NCBI RefSeq assembly: GCF_943372915.1
Contig: NZ_CALSAN010000025.1
Span: 1-64,000, forward strand
Source of the DNA: Ferrovibrio terrae_A
GTDB lineage: Bacteria > Pseudomonadota > Alphaproteobacteria > Ferrovibrionales > Ferrovibrionaceae
Length of the DNA: 64,000 nt
Reading direction: 5' to 3'
This document shows positions 1 through 8,135 of this stretch, one piece after another; the first letter of the stretch is position 1, and each line of letters starts with the position of its first letter. A program made the translations under genes and the position numbers. The notes beneath the pieces were generated by a model that ran no database searches, was not told where the DNA came from, and saw only the letters and a list, made by a program, of their open reading frames with translations.

Positions 1-40
1 CTACCCGCCGCATCCGGTGCTGGGGCATTCGTAAGATAGG

Positions 41-132
41 TCGTCACCCTAGGGCTTGTCCCTAGGGTCCATCCCAACCATCCGCGCAGCGGAGCGCGCA
101 GATGGATGCTCGGGACAAGCCCGAGCATGACG
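41..132. repeat. Dispersed intergenic palindromic repeat, copy A
   Basis: This intergenic stretch has two hairpin-forming arms: CCCTAGGG...CCCTAGGG at the left, and ATGCTCGGG...CCCGAGCAT at the right. They are joined by TCCATCCCAACCATC and GCAGATGG segments. The same layout, with the same linker words and the same ends (TCGTCACCCT on the left, CATGACG on the right), recurs at 30642-30773. I infer a dispersed, non-coding mosaic element of the kind common between alphaproteobacterial genes. Bases 1-40 show nothing I can name. Confidence 0.7.
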
Positions 133-137
133 TTATT

Positions 138-1679
138 TCAATTTGAAGCAGCCTTCGCGTATTCATCCCTGAGTTCGCGCTTCAGCACCTTGCCGATCGC
201 GCTGCGCGGCAGCGCGTCGCGGAATTCGATGCCTGAGATGCGCTGCATCTTGCCCAGCTTGCCATTGGCCCAGAGCAGCAGGTCCGCGGCCGTGGCCTTG
301 CTGCCCGGCTTGAGCACCACGAAGGCCACCGGGGTTTCGCCCCAGGCATCAGACGCCACGCCCACCACGGCAACGTCGAACACCGCCTCATGCTGCTTGA
401 CGATGGCTTCCAGGTCGCTGGGATAGATGTTGAAGCCGCCGGAAATGATCATGTCCTTGCGGCGGTCCATCAGTTGCATGAAGCCGTCCGCGTCGAAACG
501 CCCCATGTCGCCGGTGCGGATGAAGCGCTTGCCGCTGTCGTCGAACCATTCGGCTTCCGCGGTCTTGCCCGGCTGTTTGTGGTAATGCGTCATGATCGCG
601 CCGGAATGGCCGACGATCTCGCCGATCTCGCCGGGCTTCACCGGCTTGCCGTCTTCGCCGATCAGGCGGATGTCATGGCCCTCGGCGGGGCGACCGACGG
701 TGTGCAGCTTGTCGGGGAATTCATCCGCCACCAGGATGCAGGTGCCGCCGCCCTCGGTCATGCCGTAATACTCGATCAGCTTGCCGGGCCAGCGTTTCAG
801 GATATCGGCCTTCAGTTCGGCGGCAAACGGCGCGCTGGTGCAGAATTTGGCGCGGAAGGCGCTGAGGTCGTAGCGGTCGAAATCCGGATGCCCCATCAGG
901 CGGCGATACTGCACCGGCACCAGCATGGTGTGGGTCACGCGATGCTGCTGCGCCAGCTCGAGGTATTTTGCCACGTCGAATTTCGCCATCAGCACGGCGG
1001 TGCCGCCGCCGGCCATGGTGGGAAACAGGCTGACCAGCGTGGTGTTGGAATAGAGCGGCGTGGAGAGCAGGGTGACGGCGTCGCGGTCATAGCCATACAG
1101 ATTGGCGCGCTGCATGTGCAGCCAGCGCATGCCATGCGACTGCACGATGCCTTTCGGCGTGCCCGTCGTGCCGGAAGAGTAGATGATGTTGAACGGCATC
1201 TGCGGCGTCACCGCGGCCGGTGCCGGTTTCGCACCGGCGGGTGCCAGCCACTGCTCGAATTGCGGCGTGTCCAGTCGGATGCGATGCGGCGGCAGGTCGG
1301 CCAGCACGGCACGCAGGGCCTGTTCGTTGTCGCCATCGAGGAACAGATGCTGCGCATCGGCATCCTGCGCCATCGCCACGATCTGCTCGGGCAGTGATGA
1401 CGGCGCCAGCGGCGCCACCGCCAGGCCGGCGCGCAAGGCACCCAGATAGACCGTCACATAATCGTTGCGGGAATAACTGACGATGCTGATGGCCTTGCGG
1501 GCGCCGTCGCGCTGCAGCGCCGCCGCCACACGATCGGCGCGGGCATCCAGCTGACCGTAGGTCAGTGTTCCCTCCGCATCGATCACGGCCGGATGATCCG
1601 GCCGTTCGGCGGCATGGGCGCGCACGAAGTCGGACAGGGTGGCGAAGTCGCCGGCAAACAGGTCGTCAGCCTTACTCAT
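138..1679 (-). CDS. AMP-dependent acyl-CoA synthetase/ligase
   Basis: This 513-residue protein belongs to the ANL superfamily, which activates a carboxylic acid with ATP and transfers the acyl group to CoA. Family motifs appear in order: the phosphate-binding loop YSSGTTGTPKG (about 167-177), YYGMTEGG (304-311), TGDMGRFD (389-396), the hinge region DRRKDMIISGGFNIYP (405-420), and a C-terminal PRSAIGKVLKREL in which K497 should be the adenylation lysine. Length is normal for the family and no signal peptide is seen. It lies one base downstream of the HAD hydrolase gene, so the two are probably co-transcribed. The acyl substrate cannot be read from sequence; a medium or long-chain fatty or aryl acid is plausible. 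Confidence 0.9.
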   Translation of the reverse strand: MSKADDLFAGDFATLSDFVRAHAAERPDHPAVIDAEGTLTYGQLDARADRVAAALQRDGARKAISIVSYSRNDYVTVYLGALRAGLAVAPLAPSSLPEQIVAMAQDADAQHLFLDGDNEQALRAVLADLPPHRIRLDTPQFEQWLAPAGAKPAPAAVTPQMPFNIIYSSGTTGTPKGIVQSHGMRWLHMQRANLYGYDRDAVTLLSTPLYSNTTLVSLFPTMAGGGTAVLMAKFDVAKYLELAQQHRVTHTMLVPVQYRRLMGHPDFDRYDLSAFRAKFCTSAPFAAELKADILKRWPGKLIEYYGMTEGGGTCILVADEFPDKLHTVGRPAEGHDIRLIGEDGKPVKPGEIGEIVGHSGAIMTHYHKQPGKTAEAEWFDDSGKRFIRTGDMGRFDADGFMQLMDRRKDMIISGGFNIYPSDLEAIVKQHEAVFDVAVVGVASDAWGETPVAFVVLKPGSKATAADLLLWANGKLGKMQRISGIEFRDALPRSAIGKVLKRELRDEYAKAASN

Positions 1680-1680
1680 C

Positions 1681-2331
1681 CTACAGCTCCATACCGATAA
1701 TGGCGCCCAGGTCGCGCAGCGCCTGGTCCGGGTCGGTCACCTTGATCGTCTGCATGCCCATGGCGGCGGCCGGTTTCAGGTTGATGCCGAGATCATCGAG
1801 GAACACGGCTTCCGTCGGCCGGATGCCCAGCAGGCTGCAGGCGCGTTCGTAAAAGGCCGGTTCGGGCTTGCGCACGCCGGCCTTGCTCGACTCCACCACC
1901 AGCTCGAACAGCGCGATCACGTCTGCGACCTGTTTTGCCCGCTCGGGCGAGCCGGTCATCGCCGGGCCATGGCCATGCGGCATGTTGTTGGTCAGGCAGG
2001 CAATGCGATAGCGCGTCTTCACGGCTTTCAGCGCCGCCACCATGCGCGGCCGCACCTCGCCCGAGATCAGCGCCAGCACCGCGCTTCCATGCACGGCATG
2101 GCCCAAAGCCGTGCTTTCGGCCAGGAACAGATCGCCAAAGGCGGCGGCATCCACCTCGCCGCGCTCGAAGCGCGCCCAGGCATTGCCATGCGGATTGGTG
2201 CTGTTGACCCGGCGCAGGAAATCGCGCGGCAGGCCGCGCTCGTCCTCATAGCGGCGGAAGGCATCGAAGGGCGAGGTCATGATCACCCCGCCGAAATCCC
2301 ATAAAACAGCTTTGATATCGTGGGGATGCAT
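1681..2331 (-). CDS. HAD-IA family hydrolase
   Basis: This 216-residue cytosolic HAD-superfamily hydrolase has the nucleophile motif WDFGGVIM near the N-terminus (D12). A CLTNN motif II lies near residue 115, a GVRKPEPAFY lysine motif III near 155, and FLDDLGIN as motif IV near 178. The W-D-F-G-G start and the overall size resemble the epoxide-hydrolase-N-terminal/haloacid-dehalogenase subgroup, whose substrates are usually small phosphate esters. The second Asp of the usual DxD is replaced by Gly (DFG), so the phosphatase chemistry may be altered. It is tightly linked to the downstream acyl-CoA ligase. Confidence 0.85.
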   Translation of the reverse strand: MHPHDIKAVLWDFGGVIMTSPFDAFRRYEDERGLPRDFLRRVNSTNPHGNAWARFERGEVDAAAFGDLFLAESTALGHAVHGSAVLALISGEVRPRMVAALKAVKTRYRIACLTNNMPHGHGPAMTGSPERAKQVADVIALFELVVESSKAGVRKPEPAFYERACSLLGIRPTEAVFLDDLGINLKPAAAMGMQTIKVTDPDQALRDLGAIIGMEL

Positions 2332-2334
2332 GGC

Positions 2335-2934
2335 TTAGCCGATATCTATATTGGCCATGAACTGCATAACGGACCCTATTACAAACAGCTTCCAGCCTAC
2401 GCTTTTAATTTTTATCCTGAGATCCTCTGCCTTTTCTTTGTATTGCAGAAGAATGGCGTCGAATCTGTCAGGTAAGTGCCATATCACGGTTAGTATGGCG
2501 ACTTTCATGGTCGGGACGGCGACCAAAGCTGTCAGCTTTAAAATTAAGTCTAGGACATTCAAAAAGTCATACTGCTTTTTGACAAAGACCTCATAGCCCT
2601 GATGGAGAGTACCAAAGGCGACGGCAATTGTAGCAAGCGCAAAGAATGCTGACAAAATGAAAGTCCATGCGGTCGTGTATGCGTGCCAAAGTGCTGGTGC
2701 GGGCGCCTCAATTTTCTTTATTTCGTTTTCGACCACTGATGAAAATTTTTGAGAACTGATTGTATCAATGGCAAGGGCCGCTCCGCCGAGGCCAGCAATA
2801 AGTATTCCCCAAGCTTCGAGAGTAATTTCGAATCTCGGGATTTTGAAGCCGTTGTTGCTTATGTAAATGCCGGTTTGCTTAGCCAGGATTAAAACAAGCA
2901 TCAATCCGGCTATACCGAAAAACAGCTTCTTCAT
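2335..2934 (-). CDS. Orphan multi-pass membrane protein, AT-richer than its surroundings
   Basis: I do not recognise this 199-residue protein. Hydrophobic segments are visible at about residues 3-20, 42-60, 88-108, 130-152 and 180-195, with a charged stretch (EKAEDLRIKIK) before the last one, so it is likely an inner-membrane protein with four or five spans. Its codon use is clearly AT-richer (many AAA, TTT, ATT, TAT codons) than the flanking GC-rich genes, which suggests recent acquisition. The stop lies three bases from the start of the HAD gene. The weak upstream sequence offers TTGACG at 2978-2973 (minus strand) as a possible -35. Confidence 0.7.
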   Translation of the reverse strand: MKKLFFGIAGLMLVLILAKQTGIYISNNGFKIPRFEITLEAWGILIAGLGGAALAIDTISSQKFSSVVENEIKKIEAPAPALWHAYTTAWTFILSAFFALATIAVAFGTLHQGYEVFVKKQYDFLNVLDLILKLTALVAVPTMKVAILTVIWHLPDRFDAILLQYKEKAEDLRIKIKSVGWKLFVIGSVMQFMANIDIG

Positions 2935-2986
2935 CTGTGCGGCGTTTCCCTAACGGAAGCGCCTTACGTTTGCGTCAAGCGCTGCC

Positions 2987-5335
2987 TTATCCGCACTTAC
3001 TATAGCCGCAGGAGGTGCAGGTGTCGCAACCCTCCGACTTGATCAGGCCGGGCTGGCCGCATTTCGGGCATTGCCGCAGGCCGGACAGCGGCTTCGGACT
3101 CTCCGCATTGGCGGCCAGCGCCAGCACGGCCTTTTCCTCGCGCTGGTTGTCCGGATCGGCCATGAAGCCGATCTCGATCAGATGCTGCTCGATCACGCCA
3201 CCGATGGCGGCCAGCAGCGAGGGCACATACTTGCCGCCCATCCAGTGGCCGCCGCGCGGATCGAACACCGCCTTCAGCTCGTCCACCACGAAGCTGACAT
3301 CGCCGCCGCGACGGAACACCGCCGAGATCATGCGGGTCAGCGCCACGGTCCAGGCATAGTGCTCGGTATTCTTCGAATTGACGAACACCTCGAATGGCCG
3401 CAGGCGGCCATCCTGCAGGATGTCGTTCAGCGTGATGTACATCGCATGCTCGGAATCCGGCCAGGTGATCTTGTAGGTGCGGCCGGGCAGGGCTTCCGGG
3501 CGGTCCAGCGGCTTGGTCATGTAGATCACGCCGCCGGCGGCCAGCGGGTCGCGCGGCTTGATCGTCTGCACCGGCTTGGCCACCGGCACCAGCGGCAGCT
3601 CGGCCTGCGAGGCCTCGGCAGCCGTGGCTTTCTTCTCGTCCTTCTTGATGGTCAGCACCGAACCGGTGATGTCGTTCGGACGATAGGTGGTGCAGCCCTT
3701 GCAGCCCTGCTCATAGGCCATCAGGTAGATGTCCTTGAAGCTCTCGAAATCGATCTCTTCCGGCACGTTGATGGTCTTGGAGATCGAGCTGTCGATGTAT
3801 TTCTGCACCGCGGCCTGCACGCGCACATGGTCGGCCGGCGCGAGACTCTGCGCATCCACAAAAGCTTCGGTCAGCGGCGCATTGTCGCCGCGGATCTGGC
3901 GATAGAGGCGATAGGCGTAGTCGCTGACTTCCTCCTGCCGGCGGGTGCCATCGGGCATCAGCACGGTGCGGACATAGGTGAAGCTGAACACCGGCTCGAG
4001 GCCCGACGAGATATTGTCGGCGAACAGCGAGATGGTGCCGGTGGGTGCGATCGAGGTGAGCAGGGCGTTGCGGATGCCATGCTGGGCAATGGCGGCGCGC
4101 ACATCGGCATCGAGTTCCTTGATGCTCTCCCCGGCCATGTAGGCGTCGCGGTCGAACAGCGGGAAGGCGCCTTTCTCCTTCGCCAGATCGACCGAAGCGA
4201 GATAGGCGGCGCGCTGCAGCCGCTTCATCCAGGTCTCGATCAGCTGAATGGACGCCGCCGAGCCATAGCGGGCGCCGACCATGATCAGCGCATCGGCGAG
4301 GCCGGTGATGCCCAGCCCGATGCGGCGCTTGTTGCGCGCCTCGGTCTCCTGCTGCGGCAGCGGGAAGTTCGAGACATCGATGGTGTTGTCCATCATGCGC
4401 ACGGCGCGGCGCGTCAGGTCGTCCAGCAGGTCGAGATCAAGGGCTGCATCCGCCTCGAAGGGATTCTTCACCAGCCGGGCCAGGTTGATCGAGCCGAGCA
4501 GGCAGGCACCGTAGGGCGGCAGCGGCTGCTCGCCGCAGGGGTTGGTGGCGCTGATGGTCTCGCAGTAATGCAGGTTGTTGCGGGTGTTGATGCGGTCGAT
4601 GAAGATCACGCCGGGCTCGGCATAGGCATAGGTCGCCCGCATGATCTTGTCCCACAGCTCGCGCGCCTGCACGGTGCGATAGGCGGTGCCGTTGAATTTC
4701 AGCTCCCAAGGCAGGTTCTGCTTCACGGCCGCCATGAAGGCATCGGTCACCAGAACTGACAGATTGAACATGCGCAGCCGGTTGGCCTCGCGCTTGGCCT
4801 CGATGAAGGCCTCGATATCGGGATGGTCGCAGCGCAGCGTCGCCATCATGGCGCCGCGCCGGCTGCCGGCCGACATGATGGTGCGGCACATCGCGTCCCA
4901 CACATCCATGAACGACAGCGGCCCCGAGGCATCGGCGCCCACGCCTTTTACCGGCGCGCCGCGCGGGCGCAGGGTGGAGAAGTCATAGCCGATGCCACCG
5001 CCCTGCTGCATGGTCAGCGCGGCTTCCTTCAGATGCTCGAAGATGCCGCCCATGTCGTCGGGCACCGTGCCCATGACGAAGCAGTTGAACAGCGTCACCT
5101 TGCGCGCGGTGCCGGCGCCGGCCACGATGCGGCCGGCCGGCAGGAAGCGGAAATCCTGCAGCGCCTCGAAGAAGCCAGGCGTGTGCGCGGCCGGATCGGT
5201 CTCGGCCTGGGCCAGGGCCTGCGCGATGCGATGCCAGGTGTCGGGGATGGTCTGATCCACCGGCGCGCCGTCGGGCCCCTTCAGGCGATATTTCATGTCC
5301 CAGATCTGCTGGGAAATCGGTGCAATCGGCGACAT
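2987..5335 (-). CDS. nrdJ: Adenosylcobalamin-dependent (class II) ribonucleoside-diphosphate reductase
   Basis: This 782-residue enzyme reduces ribonucleotides to deoxyribonucleotides using a cobalamin-generated thiyl radical. Visible features are the catalytic pair cysteine C85 (LFNCFVMG), the active-site NPCGEQ motif (N265, C267, E269), the second redox cysteine C278 (GACLLGS), and a C-terminal zinc-ribbon tail (CPKCG ... CDTCTSCGYSKCG) that holds the redox-shuttling cysteines. I chose the ATG at 5335 (MSPIAPISQQ) because the longer reading frame adds 18 residues with no family similarity. The gene stands alone. Upstream are a possible DnaA box and an ACAA-TATC-TTGT inverted repeat. It is probably the aerobic essential dNTP source. 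Confidence 0.95.
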   Translation of the reverse strand: MSPIAPISQQIWDMKYRLKGPDGAPVDQTIPDTWHRIAQALAQAETDPAAHTPGFFEALQDFRFLPAGRIVAGAGTARKVTLFNCFVMGTVPDDMGGIFEHLKEAALTMQQGGGIGYDFSTLRPRGAPVKGVGADASGPLSFMDVWDAMCRTIMSAGSRRGAMMATLRCDHPDIEAFIEAKREANRLRMFNLSVLVTDAFMAAVKQNLPWELKFNGTAYRTVQARELWDKIMRATYAYAEPGVIFIDRINTRNNLHYCETISATNPCGEQPLPPYGACLLGSINLARLVKNPFEADAALDLDLLDDLTRRAVRMMDNTIDVSNFPLPQQETEARNKRRIGLGITGLADALIMVGARYGSAASIQLIETWMKRLQRAAYLASVDLAKEKGAFPLFDRDAYMAGESIKELDADVRAAIAQHGIRNALLTSIAPTGTISLFADNISSGLEPVFSFTYVRTVLMPDGTRRQEEVSDYAYRLYRQIRGDNAPLTEAFVDAQSLAPADHVRVQAAVQKYIDSSISKTINVPEEIDFESFKDIYLMAYEQGCKGCTTYRPNDITGSVLTIKKDEKKATAAEASQAELPLVPVAKPVQTIKPRDPLAAGGVIYMTKPLDRPEALPGRTYKITWPDSEHAMYITLNDILQDGRLRPFEVFVNSKNTEHYAWTVALTRMISAVFRRGGDVSFVVDELKAVFDPRGGHWMGGKYVPSLLAAIGGVIEQHLIEIGFMADPDNQREEKAVLALAANAESPKPLSGLRQCPKCGQPGLIKSEGCDTCTSCGYSKCG

Positions 5336-5482
5336 CGGTAAGCAACCCTCAAAGACGGAAACGGCGCCGGATGGAGATCCGCGCCGCACACAAGCTCAGG
5401 CTGACTCTATCGCCCGGGCGGACAGAGTCGAGTCAATTGTTCTCTGAATGTTTCTACAGATTGATCCGCAGGGGTGTGGGCA

Positions 5483-5566
5483 ACAATATCTTGTAATGCC
5501 TGATAAATTGGGGTTATCCCGGCGATCCACAAGCGAGCCCCGGCGAGTTATCCCGGGTTTTCCACA
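5483..5566. promoter_or_regulatory. Candidate regulatory region of the ribonucleotide reductase gene
   Basis: The 253-bp gap upstream of the reductase contains a 12-bp inverted repeat ACAATATCTTGT (5483-5494). This recalls half-sites of NrdR boxes, but I see no clear second copy at helical spacing. It also holds a TTTTCCACA (5558-5566) that fits the DnaA-box consensus TTWTNCACA, plus a weaker GATCCACA at 5524-5531. DnaA and NrdR both control nrd genes in other bacteria; that they do so here is inference. I saw no B12-box or cobalamin riboswitch core. Confidence 0.35.
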
Positions 5567-5588
5567 GGGGCGGAGCGCCCGGACCTGG

Positions 5589-6092
5589 TCACGCCCCGGG
5601 ATCGTTGGCGGCCTGCGCCAACGCGGCCTGAACGCCGGTCGCCCAGTCGCGGAACAGAGCCGTGTCTTCGTCGAACATCGCGCGGGTGACATTCGCCACG
5701 GCGAAAATCTGGCCGCGCTCCTCATGCGCTTCGGCATAAGGGTTGTCGGCGGCAATCTCGACGCCGATATCGCCGGGCTTTGCCCCCATCTTCAGCACGT
5801 AACAGTCGCGCTCGGGGTGATCCCGGTGCATCGCCGCGGTCAGCGCCAGCCAGGCGGCACCCATCGCCAGCGCGTTGGCCTCGGCGCCGCCTTTCAGGTG
5901 ATCGCCGGCCTCGATGCTGTTCGCCAGCATGTCCCACATCTGCAGGCGGAACGCCGCAAAGGCGAGGCCGGAGCTTGCCATCATCCGGTTGGCCATGTTG
6001 GAGAAGATGAGCGCCTGGGCCAACGGCATCTTGAACTGCATCTCGCCGAGACCATACTGGATGGCAAAGGCATAGGTCGGTGCTGCAGTCAT
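5589..6092 (-). CDS. Conserved-looking protein of unknown function, last gene of the ftsEX operon
   Basis: This 167-residue protein has no motif I can assign. It is Ala- and Met-rich, probably all-helical in its first 100 residues (QALIFSNMANRMMASSGLAF, then two more long helices), and contains a RDHPERDCYVLKMG segment. There is no signal peptide or membrane segment. Its start overlaps the stop of the acyltransferase gene by four bases (ATGA), so it is translationally coupled to the ftsE-ftsX-HAD-ydcF-plsC string. It may be a phasin-like or structural helical protein, but this is only shape-based. Confidence 0.75.
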   Translation of the reverse strand: MTAAPTYAFAIQYGLGEMQFKMPLAQALIFSNMANRMMASSGLAFAAFRLQMWDMLANSIEAGDHLKGGAEANALAMGAAWLALTAAMHRDHPERDCYVLKMGAKPGDIGVEIAADNPYAEAHEERGQIFAVANVTRAMFDEDTALFRDWATGVQAALAQAANDPGA

Positions 6093-6817
6093 TGCAGTGC
6101 GGCTTTCGTTTCAGCCTCCAGCACCGCATTGGCGCTTTCGATGCGGGTTTCCAGCTCTTTCATGAAGGTGTCGCGGTCCAGCCCGGCCGGAATCGCGGGA
6201 AGGAAGCGCAGCACGATGGTGCCGGGCCGGCGCAGCAGGCCGCGCTTGGGCCAGAAGAAGCCGGAATTCAGCGCCACCGGCACCACCGGGATTTTCAGGT
6301 CGCGATACAGCGCGGCCACGCCGGGCTGATACGGCACATGCTCGCCCGGCAGGGTGCGGGTGCCCTGGGGAAAGATCAGGATCTTGCGGCCATCGGCCAC
6401 AGCGGCGCGCGCATCCTTCAGCATCTGCTTCAGCGCCTTGGCGCCGCCATCGCGGTCGACCGCGATCATGCCCTGCGCCAGGCAGAGCGAGCCGTAGATC
6501 GGGATGTTGAGCAGCTCCTGCTTCATCACGATGGCGGGCGCGCGAAACAGCCGCAGCACGATGGCGGTGTCCCACAGCGACTGGTGCTTGGCCGCGATCA
6601 TCGCCGGGCCGGCAGGGATATGCTCCTGCCCCTCGATGCGCACCTGGATGTCGCAGATCGCGCGCAGCAGCCAGTTGATGCCGTCCGACCACACGGCGCC
6701 GATGCTGACGATATGCGCGCGGCGGCCCAGACCCAGCGGGATCAGGGCATAGAGCGCAACCAGCGTGCTCCAGCTTAAGAAAGCGATCTGGAACAGCAGC
6801 GAGCGCAGTCCGGTCAC
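6089..6817 (-). CDS. plsC: 1-acyl-sn-glycerol-3-phosphate acyltransferase (PlsC family)
   Basis: This 242-residue membrane-associated acyltransferase would form phosphatidic acid from lysophosphatidic acid and an acyl donor. An N-terminal hydrophobic segment (about residues 8-28) precedes the catalytic H-x4-D motif HQSLWD (78-83). The substrate-binding block is FPQGTR (149-154), with Gln where many members have Glu. Length is typical. The start overlaps the preceding YdcF-family stop by four bases. A paralogous lipid or ornithine-lipid acyltransferase role is an alternative. Confidence 0.9.
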   Translation of the reverse strand: MTGLRSLLFQIAFLSWSTLVALYALIPLGLGRRAHIVSIGAVWSDGINWLLRAICDIQVRIEGQEHIPAGPAMIAAKHQSLWDTAIVLRLFRAPAIVMKQELLNIPIYGSLCLAQGMIAVDRDGGAKALKQMLKDARAAVADGRKILIFPQGTRTLPGEHVPYQPGVAALYRDLKIPVVPVALNSGFFWPKRGLLRRPGTIVLRFLPAIPAGLDRDTFMKELETRIESANAVLEAETKAALQ

Positions 6818-7551
6818 TGCGGCTTCTCCTGCTTTTCCGCAGCGGGCTTCTCTGCAGCAGGCTTCTCAGCAACCGTGGCGGCCAGCTGGCTGCCCAGATG
6901 GGCGCGCAGCAATGCGGCGATGTATTTGCTGTATTCGCCGAGCAGGAACACGGTGGCGGTGCGGCGCTGCCACCAGTCTTCCACCCGCATGGCATCGGAG
7001 CGCACCGGATGCGGCAGGATGGTGATGCCTGAAGGAATGCGGCCGAATTCGACCAGCGCGCGCGGCATGTGGTAATTCGCCGTCACCAGCCGGATGGTCT
7101 TGTAGCCGCGCGCTGTCGCCCAGCTCACCGTCTCGGCGGCATTGCCCGCCGTGTCGTCGGCCTCAAAGCCGAGATCGACGCAGCATTCGAACAGCAGCTG
7201 CAGATCGATGCCCTGCCAGTTGCTGCTCGCCTGCGCCGCATCGGGCATGGTCGGCAGCGCGGCCTGCTGCAGCGAGGCCTTGGTGGTGGTCTGCGCCACG
7301 CCCGACACCAGCAGGCGCTCGGCCTTGCCGTCATGCAGCAGCCGCAGTGCCGTGCCCATGCGCGCGGCGCCGCCGGTCAGCACCACGATGGCATCGGTCG
7401 GTGCCTCCGTGGGCGGTGCCAGCAGCTCGACGCGCTCGACATAGGCGATCGAACCGCCGAGCCACAGCAGGCACAGCACGGCCAGCAGCACCAGCCAGCG
7501 CCAGATGCGGGTGAAGAAGGAGGGTGCAGTCTCGTCGTCGTTACGCGGCAT
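6814..7551 (-). CDS. YdcF/DUF218 family membrane-anchored protein
   Basis: This 245-residue protein has one N-terminal membrane segment (about 13-33, WLVLLAVLCLLWLGG). The DUF218 core follows, with the DAIVVLTGG strand near residue 53 and the conserved LVSGV, ETVSWA and LVTANYHMPRA blocks. E. coli YdcF and SanA/ElyC relatives act around envelope carbohydrate metabolism, but the reaction is unknown. The C-terminus ends in a short Ala-Glu-Lys-Pro repeat (PAAEKPAAEK), unusual for the family and probably disordered. It is coupled to the HAD gene upstream (one-base overlap) and to plsC downstream. Confidence 0.88.
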   Translation of the reverse strand: MPRNDDETAPSFFTRIWRWLVLLAVLCLLWLGGSIAYVERVELLAPPTEAPTDAIVVLTGGAARMGTALRLLHDGKAERLLVSGVAQTTTKASLQQAALPTMPDAAQASSNWQGIDLQLLFECCVDLGFEADDTAGNAAETVSWATARGYKTIRLVTANYHMPRALVEFGRIPSGITILPHPVRSDAMRVEDWWQRRTATVFLLGEYSKYIAALLRAHLGSQLAATVAEKPAAEKPAAEKQEKPQ

Positions 7552-8126
7552 CAGGATTCGGGGGGCTGGTCGGTGGACTGAGAGGTTTCGGCAAGCAGGC
7601 GGTCGACCGCATCGGGCAGATGTTCGGTCACGGTCACCGGCAGCAGATCGGCCGGCAGGCCCTTGGCCTGCGTGGCGGCGCCCTTGCCGCTGCGCACCAG
7701 GATGCGGCGGCAGCCGGCCGCCGCTGCGGCCTGCAGGTCGGTGACGCTGTCGCCGATGAACACGGTTTCGGCCGGCGTCTTGCGGAACTGTGCCATCGCC
7801 TCGCGCAGCATGCCCGGGCCGGGCTTGCGCCGGTCGGTCTGCGCCCAGGGCGGATCGGGTGCGAAAAAGATCGCATCGATCTTCGCGCCGTCACGGGCCA
7901 GATGCGCGCGCATGTCATCATGGATGCGGCCCAGCATGGCGGCGTCGATGATGCCCTTGCCCACACAGGCCTGGTTCGTGCACAGCGCCACCGGCCAGCC
8001 GCGCGCATTCAGCTTCGCCACCGCAGCCCCAACACCGGGCAGCATGATCAGTTCCGCCGGCGACTTCACATAGTCGTCGGGATAATCCCGGTTCAGAACA
8101 CCATCACGGTCAAGCAGGATCAGCAT
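7551..8126 (-). CDS. HAD-IIIA family hydrolase (GmhB-like, without the zinc loop)
   Basis: This 191-residue HAD phosphatase has the LLDRDGVLN nucleophile motif (D6, D8), CTNQACVGKG as motif II near 70, RRKPGPGM as motif III near 112, and FIGDSVTDLQAA as motif IV near 136. This is the architecture of D-glycero-D-manno-heptose 1,7-bisphosphate 7-phosphatase (GmhB) and histidinol phosphatase. The CxH...CxC zinc-binding loop expected of GmhB between motifs II and III is absent (the stretch reads FFAPDPPWAQTDRRK). So the heptose substrate is uncertain. It lies nine bases after ftsX and overlaps ydcF. Confidence 0.85.
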   Translation of the reverse strand: MLILLDRDGVLNRDYPDDYVKSPAELIMLPGVGAAVAKLNARGWPVALCTNQACVGKGIIDAAMLGRIHDDMRAHLARDGAKIDAIFFAPDPPWAQTDRRKPGPGMLREAMAQFRKTPAETVFIGDSVTDLQAAAAAGCRRILVRSGKGAATQAKGLPADLLPVTVTEHLPDAVDRLLAETSQSTDQPPES

Positions 8127-8135
8127 CTGGCTTTT

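Noticed and set aside
3071..4759. 562-codon open frame antisense to the ribonucleotide reductase gene
   Set aside because: It is a GC-rich shadow: composition is His/Gly/Arg-rich without any domain, and the opposite strand carries a full, motif-complete reductase.
5336..5588. Cobalamin riboswitch before the B12-dependent reductase
   Set aside because: I looked for a B12-box and the conserved core in the minus-strand leader and saw neither; the region is also short for one.
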